Shown here: positions 14,907 to 19,017 of the stretch, one piece after another | Layout of the letters: each line of letters opens with the position of its first letter | Numbering within the stretch: the first letter of the stretch is position 1 | NCBI GenBank assembly: GCA_945863785.1 | Contig: CAMBAQ010000014.1 | Location: 1 to 19,017 of the forward strand | Length of the DNA: 19,017 nucleotides | Direction of reading: 5' to 3' | Origin: Chthoniobacter flavus | GTDB taxonomy: Bacteria > Verrucomicrobiota > Verrucomicrobiia > Chthoniobacterales > Terrimicrobiaceae | Translations under genes and position numbers: made by a program | The notes under the pieces: generated by a model | Told to the model about the DNA's origin: nothing | Database searches by the model: none | The model's input: the letters and a program-made list of their open reading frames with translations, nothing else

Positions 14907-15614
14907 ATGAAATGGTCCTATCGAATTGCCCGCATTGCGGGAATTGACGTCAAAATTCACATCACATTCCTGCTCTTGCTGGCGTATTTCGGGGTATCGG
15001 ACTGGCGGGATGGGGGAGCGTATCAAGGTGTTTTATCGATGGCTTTTATCTTGTTGCTCTTCCTTTGCGTGCTTTTGCATGAGTTCGGGCATGCGATGGC
15101 GGGAAGACATTATGGTATTCGGACTCCGGATATCACCTTGCTTCCGATTGGCGGCGTAGCCCGCATGCAGGCGATTCCGGAGAGGCCTTGGCAGGAATTT
15201 GTGATCGCTGTTTCAGGTCCCGCAGTGAATGTCGTGATCGCTGGGGGCCTCTGGGTGGTGCTCTTACTATTCCCAAATCTGTTGGACGAAGCTCATCCGG
15301 TGAGTAGCGAAATCCTGCCCAACCTCATGACGATCAATTTGGCTTTGCTGGCATTTAATATGATCCCAGCATTTCCGATGGACGGCGGAAGGGTCTTGCG
15401 GGCGTTGTTGGCGATGAAGCTTAACTATCTCAAGGCGACGAAAATTGCGGCTCGCACGGGTCAGGTCTTCGCGGCGGGATTTGTGCTCGTGGGTCTCGGC
15501 TGGAATCCCATGCTGCTTTTTATCGGTCTTTTTGTGTTCACCGCGGCAAGGCAGGAGTTGGATGACGTGAAGTTTCGCGAGCAGATCGAGCAGGATGGGG
15601 GTTATCGGATTTAA
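14907..15614 (+). CDS. M50-family membrane metalloprotease (site-2 protease like)
   Basis: This is an intramembrane zinc protease, likely of the SpoIVFB/Rip1-like type without a CBS domain. Its 235 residues have about five hydrophobic segments. The zinc-binding HEFGH is at 58-62 inside the second, and the third ligand is D159 in the NMIPAFPMDGGRVLRALL motif (151-168). The family cleaves membrane-bound substrates such as anti-sigma factors; no candidate substrate is visible here. ATG at 14907 has the characteristic amphipathic N-terminus (GIDVKIHITFLLLLAYFG). It is divergent from serA. The last codons and stop overlap an inverted repeat (15604-15636). No neighbour indicates its target. Confidence 0.92.
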   Translation: MKWSYRIARIAGIDVKIHITFLLLLAYFGVSDWRDGGAYQGVLSMAFILLLFLCVLLHEFGHAMAGRHYGIRTPDITLLPIGGVARMQAIPERPWQEFVIAVSGPAVNVVIAGGLWVVLLLFPNLLDEAHPVSSEILPNLMTINLALLAFNMIPAFPMDGGRVLRALLAMKLNYLKATKIAARTGQVFAAGFVLVGLGWNPMLLFIGLFVFTAARQELDDVKFREQIEQDGGYRI

Positions 15615-15636
15615 AAAAAGTCGACGCAAATCCGAT
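15604..15636. repeat. 9-bp inverted repeat spanning the M50 stop codon
   Basis: ATCGGATTT (15604-15612) and AAATCCGAT (15628-15636) are a perfect inverted repeat with a 15-base loop. A second small stem, CAGCG/CGCTG, follows at 15639-15652. There is no T-tract, so it is not a typical terminator; it could reduce read-through into yebC or stabilise the transcript end. Confidence 0.45.
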
Positions 15637-15674
15637 TGCAGCGTATCCGCTGTTGGGGATAGCTTCATTCACCT

Positions 15675-16406
15675 ATGGGAAGACAATGGCTCCACGCTAA
15701 ACGAGAGGTCGCAAACCTGAAAAAAGGCCAAGTCGTTGGCAAACTCGTTCGAGAAATTATGGTCGCTGCAAAGTCCGGTGGCGCTGATCCCGCTGGCAAC
15801 GCTCGTCTTTTTGCCGCCTTGGAAAAGGCCCGGCGCGCCTCTGTGACGCGGGATGTGATCGACCGCGCGATCAAAAAGGGAGCCGGAGTGGGCGATGACA
15901 AACTCGTGCTCGAGCACATGGTCTTCGAGGGCTATGCACCCCACAAGATCGGCGTCATCGTGGAAGTCTTCACCGACAACATTAATCGCACGGCCCCCGA
16001 GATGCGATTGCTCTTTAAAAAAGGCCAACTCGGAACGGCGGGTAGTAATAAATTTTTATTTGATAACGTTGGAATTGTCGAAGCGCACCATCCCGATGCG
16101 GCGATCGACATCGAGACGGCGGCTATCGAGGCGGGAGCGAATGATTTTTCGGCGCTCACCCATGCGGAGAATGACGACATCCCTGAGGAAGTTGCCGGCG
16201 CCCGGTTTATCGCCGAGCGCGCGTCCACATCGACCGTCTCAAAGTGGCTCGCTGACAATGGCTGGACTGTTGTGACGAGCGAGCTTGGGTACATTGCAAA
16301 GCAGTGTCCCACCCTCTCGGACGAACACCGCGCCGAGGTCGGGGAATTTTTGCAGGCTCTCGAGGATCACGATGATGTGCACCGCGTTTGGGCGGCATTG
16401 AAATAA
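15675..16406 (+). CDS. yebC: YebC/PmpR-family (TACO1-like) protein
   Basis: YebC-family proteins have been described as transcription regulators and, more recently, as helpers of translation at proline-rich stretches; which applies here is not shown. The 243 residues carry the family pattern: the basic N-terminal helix, then GGADPAGNARLFAALEKAR (35-53), RAIKKGAG (64-71), FEGYAPHK, FTDNINRTAPEMR and a GQLGTAGSNKFLFDN loop (117-131). The start MGRQW rather than MAGHSKWANIKHRK resembles the E. coli YeeN branch, so the symbol is a family name. It is followed after 5 bases by the CCA-adding enzyme, with the two probably co-transcribed. No Shine-Dalgarno is visible. Confidence 0.92.
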   Translation: MGRQWLHAKREVANLKKGQVVGKLVREIMVAAKSGGADPAGNARLFAALEKARRASVTRDVIDRAIKKGAGVGDDKLVLEHMVFEGYAPHKIGVIVEVFTDNINRTAPEMRLLFKKGQLGTAGSNKFLFDNVGIVEAHHPDAAIDIETAAIEAGANDFSALTHAENDDIPEEVAGARFIAERASTSTVSKWLADNGWTVVTSELGYIAKQCPTLSDEHRAEVGEFLQALEDHDDVHRVWAALK

Positions 16407-16411
16407 CCGCC

Positions 16412-17749
16412 ATGGAGGCCACGGCGACGCGCATCGTCCTGCGTCTGCGGGAGGCAGGGCATGAAGCATTCTTTGCCGGTGGCTGTGTGAGAGACATGTT
16501 GCTCGGAAAGTCCGCGCACGACATCGACATCGCCACAAGCGCCCGGCCGCAGGAGGTTCAAAAACTATTTCCCCGCACGGTCGCTGTTGGCGCCCAATTC
16601 GGCGTGATCGTCGTGCTCGAGGACGGCGAGGAATATCAGGTCGCCACGTTCCGCTCGGATGGGGCCTACATCGACGGTCGGCATCCTGATTCCGTCGTGT
16701 TCACGACAGCGGAGGGTGATGCCCAAAGGCGGGATTTTACGGTCAACGGGCTTTTCTACGATCCAGTGGAAAAACGCGTCCTAGACTATGTCGGCGGGGA
16801 GGCGGATCTTCGGGCCAAGGTGCTGCGGTGCATCGGCGATGCGGATGCGAGATTTCGCGAAGATAAGCTCCGTCTGATCCGGTGCGTGAGATTCGCGGCG
16901 GTTTTGGGTTTTGAGATCGAGCCCACGACTTGGGAGGCTCTTTGTCGCAAAGTACCCGAAATCACGGTCGTGAGTGCCGAGCGCATTCGGGACGAGTTGG
17001 TAAAAATTTTCACTCATCCGTCGCGGGTGAGGGGCTTTGATCTCTTGGATCAAAGTGGCTTGCTGGCGGTTTTACTTCCTGAAATCAACAAGCTGAAAGG
17101 CTGCGAACAACCTCCGGAATTCCATCCCGAGGGAGATGTGTTCGTTCATACCCGCCTCATGCTTTCCCTGCTTCCAGAGTCCGCCTCTGTGCCTCTCGTT
17201 TTCTCCGTTCTGCTTCACGATGCGGGGAAGCCGGCGGCATTCCATGTAGATGAGACTGGGCGGATGCGATTCAACGGACATGAGGGAATCAGCGCCCGTA
17301 TTACCGAGCATGTCTTCGACCGACTCAGATTTTCCAACGCCGACAAGGAAGCGACTATCGTCGCTGTAAAAAATCACATGGCTTTCAAGGATGTCCAAAA
17401 CATGCGCGTCTCGACGCTCAAGCGTTTCCTAGCTCGACCTACGATCGACGACGAGTTGGCATTGCATCGTGTGGATTGTTTGGGCTCGCACGGTATGTTG
17501 GACAATTACGAATTTCTTTTTCGCAAGCGGGAGGAGTTTTCCAGCGAACCTCTGATCCCCCAACCGCTCATCACAGGCCGCGATTTAATGAAGGAAGGTC
17601 GCAAATCGGGGCCGATTTTCAAAAAAATCCTCGATGCCGTTCAGGCCCTTCAGCTCGAGGGGGCCTTGAAATCAGGGGAGGAAGCGCTTGCGTGGGTGGC
17701 CGCGCAGGAGGAATTCAACGAATCCCCTGCGAATCCGTCGGCTTCATGA
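16412..17749 (+). CDS. cca: CCA-adding tRNA nucleotidyltransferase with HD domain
   Basis: The enzyme adds or repairs the 3' CCA of tRNAs with CTP and ATP. It is a class II enzyme of 445 residues. The N-terminal nucleotidyltransferase core has GGCVRDMLLG (23-32) and catalytic D37 and D39 in DIDIAT. RRDFTVN follows at 106-112, with the nucleotide-selecting EDKLRLIR at 150-157. A helical domain follows, then an HD domain with LLHDAGKP (H269, D270) and a GHEG histidine near 290. The ATG at 16412 lies 5 bases past the yebC stop; a TTG at 16388 would overlap that gene. It overlaps the convergent PAP2 gene by 35 bases. The tRNA-Ser here already encodes its CCA, so the enzyme may mostly serve repair. 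Confidence 0.95.
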   Translation: MEATATRIVLRLREAGHEAFFAGGCVRDMLLGKSAHDIDIATSARPQEVQKLFPRTVAVGAQFGVIVVLEDGEEYQVATFRSDGAYIDGRHPDSVVFTTAEGDAQRRDFTVNGLFYDPVEKRVLDYVGGEADLRAKVLRCIGDADARFREDKLRLIRCVRFAAVLGFEIEPTTWEALCRKVPEITVVSAERIRDELVKIFTHPSRVRGFDLLDQSGLLAVLLPEINKLKGCEQPPEFHPEGDVFVHTRLMLSLLPESASVPLVFSVLLHDAGKPAAFHVDETGRMRFNGHEGISARITEHVFDRLRFSNADKEATIVAVKNHMAFKDVQNMRVSTLKRFLARPTIDDELALHRVDCLGSHGMLDNYEFLFRKREEFSSEPLIPQPLITGRDLMKEGRKSGPIFKKILDAVQALQLEGALKSGEEALAWVAAQEEFNESPANPSAS

Positions 17750-18383
17750 AACGCTGACGCGCGACACACCAGACGAACCATCCCACACCGAAGGAGAGGA
17801 AGATCGAGACCACAACATCTGAGGGATGGTGGGCCCCGATGACGATGCTGGACCATGCCACAGCGCAGGCTCCCGCAACGGCCACGACACCCCATGCGGG
17901 TGAAGCAAAAACGATCACTGCAGCGAAACCGAAAGCCGTAGCAGTGTGTCCGGATGGAAAGGAATTGAATGCGGCTTTGCCTATAAGAAGTTGACCGTCT
18001 TTCCAGGGGCCGTAGAAGCCCTGCTCGTATTTAGGGCTTTCGCGTGGACGGGTGCGTCCGGTCGTGAGTCGTGAGGTGTTTGCCAATGCTCCAGCCAGCG
18101 TTGAGGCGATCATGGCGGTAAGGAGGATGCGGCTCCAGCGCGAGTTTCCACGCCACTTGGCGATCAGGACTCCAAGCAACGCAAAGCCCATTATGGGCGG
18201 CCAGTCGCCCCAAGTGCGAATGGAAGCGTGGATTTTTTTATCTATAGATTTGTTCCAAGATGGGCCATGAGAGGCGACAATGTGGTCTCGTACCGGCTTG
18301 TCCAATCGGAAGGCCGCCGTGACGCTCGTGGCGAAAACAAGGGTGAGAATCAAAAGGAGTCCGATTTTTGGCCGAGGATTCAT
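17715..18383 (-). CDS. PAP2-family membrane phosphatase
   Basis: This is a membrane-bound phosphatase of the PAP2/phosphatidic-acid phosphatase type that removes phosphate from lipid phosphates or undecaprenyl pyrophosphate; the substrate is not known. The 222 residues begin with a hydrophobic segment (residues 7-24) and contain about five or six membrane segments. The three phosphatase motifs are R105-LTTGRT-RP (with Arg where Lys is normal), PSGH at 143-146 and S178-S179-IVIGA-H185-HPS-D189. In the last, the usual Arg is Ser. It follows hemB by 4 bases, so the two may be one transcript, and it overlaps cca by 35 bases. Function is plausible in carrier recycling, which may link it to the glycan genes. 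Confidence 0.88.
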   Translation of the reverse strand: MNPRPKIGLLLILTLVFATSVTAAFRLDKPVRDHIVASHGPSWNKSIDKKIHASIRTWGDWPPIMGFALLGVLIAKWRGNSRWSRILLTAMIASTLAGALANTSRLTTGRTRPRESPKYEQGFYGPWKDGQLLIGKAAFNSFPSGHTATAFGFAAVIVFASPAWGVVAVAGACAVAWSSIVIGAHHPSDVVVSIFLSFGVGWFVWCVARQRFMKPTDSQGIR

Positions 18384-18387
18384 CGGT

Positions 18388-19017
18388 TTAATTGCGTAAT
18401 CGAGCGGCTACCTCGGGAGCGAAATAGGTTAGAATCATATCCGCGCCGGCTCGCTTAATGGCTAGCAGAGATTCGTCGCGCGTCCGCTCGTAGTCGAGCC
18501 AGCCGAGTTTTGCCGCTGCGTGGATCTGGGCATATTCGCCGCTCACTTGATAGGCAGCCAGCGGGATTGTGACGGCATCCCGAACCTGGCGAATGATGTC
18601 CAAGTAAGCTCCGGCGGGTTTGACCATCACAATGTCGGCTCCCTGCTCGACATCGAGGATCACCTCGCGAACGGCCTCGGAGGCATTCGCGGGATCCATT
18701 TGGTAAGTCGCTTTGCTGATCGCATCCTTGCCCAACTTGCTTCCGACCGCATCGCGGAAGGGACCGTAGTACGCGGAGGCATATTTCGCCGCATAAGACA
18801 TTATTGCCGTTTGCTGGAATCCGGCGGCATCGAGTGCTCGGCGGATTTCTCCCACGCGGCCATCCATCATGTCCGATGGGGCGACGATATCCGCCCCAGC
18901 GTCCGCCTCTTGGACAGCGAGGCGGCAGAGAGCTTCTATGGTCTTGTCATTCTCGACCGAGTCCCCGTTTTCGGAGAGAAGACCATCGTGTCCATGGCTC
19001 GTATAGGGATCCAAGGC
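18388..19017 (-). CDS. hemB: Delta-aminolevulinic acid dehydratase (porphobilinogen synthase), partial
   Basis: The enzyme joins two 5-aminolevulinate molecules to porphobilinogen, the second shared step of tetrapyrrole synthesis. About 210 C-terminal residues are in the window; the N-terminal portion runs off the right edge, so the TTG at 19014 is an internal Leu codon and not a start. The visible part begins with ALDPYTSHGHDG, which has Asp where zinc-type enzymes have Cys, pointing to a magnesium-type metal site. The two Schiff-base lysines are in SYAAKYASAYYGP and in VMVKPAGAYLDI. It ends 4 bases before the PAP2 gene. Identification is certain; the enzyme's start and first part are not seen. 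Confidence 0.97.
   Translation of the reverse strand, partial: ALDPYTSHGHDGLLSENGDSVENDKTIEALCRLAVQEADAGADIVAPSDMMDGRVGEIRRALDAAGFQQTAIMSYAAKYASAYYGPFRDAVGSKLGKDAISKATYQMDPANASEAVREVILDVEQGADIVMVKPAGAYLDIIRQVRDAVTIPLAAYQVSGEYAQIHAAAKLGWLDYERTRDESLLAIKRAGADMILTYFAPEVAARLRN

Noticed and set aside
1..19017. CRISPR arrays, insertion sequences, transposases, integrases or toxin-antitoxin pairs
   Set aside because: No regularly spaced repeats, no mobile-element proteins and no small two-gene toxin modules were visible on reading the window.

Overview
This window looks like a chromosomal stretch from a Gram-negative bacterium. The evidence is an RlpA-type outer-membrane lipoprotein, a heptosyltransferase-family (GT9) glycosyltransferase and a surface-glycan gene cluster. 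Shine-Dalgarno motifs are almost absent before the genes. Core genes are GC-richer than the glycan block. My best guess is the Verrucomicrobiota or the wider PVC group, but that rests on general impression of the protein sequences and not on any search.

Layout. Bases 34-1239 carry trpB. Bases 1236-9639 hold a cell-surface glycan block in four pieces: a minus-strand sulfotransferase; a plus-strand run of polytopic GT-C-like membrane protein, AT-rich sulfotransferase, Sulfotransfer_2-type sulfotransferase and CgeB-like glycosyltransferase; and a minus-strand pair of a GT2 enzyme and a GT9-GT4 fusion. A tRNA-Ser(GCU) gene with encoded CCA (9706-9796, minus) ends the block. After it come a DinG-family Fe-S helicase (plus), a 231-base gap with a sigma-54-like promoter, and a minus-strand serA-recO-rlpA run. 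Next is a divergent plus-strand run of M50 metalloprotease, YebC-family protein and CCA-adding enzyme. The window closes with a minus-strand hemB (cut by the window end) and a PAP2 phosphatase.

How the genes fit together. Both flanks are housekeeping: tryptophan, serine and porphyrin synthesis, DNA repair, tRNA maturation and envelope maintenance. The middle block combines three sulfotransferases of visibly different lineages with at least four glycosyltransferase domains in three proteins plus a GT-C-like membrane protein. The simplest reading is assembly and sulfation of a cell-surface glycan. The AT-rich sulfotransferase gene (4030-4830) is far below its neighbours in G+C and looks recently acquired.

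Genes are tightly packed. All three convergent pairs overlap or lie 1 base apart, several neighbours overlap by 4 bases (ATGA or GTGA), and no stretch over 300 bases lacks a gene. I see no CRISPR array, insertion sequence or integrase.
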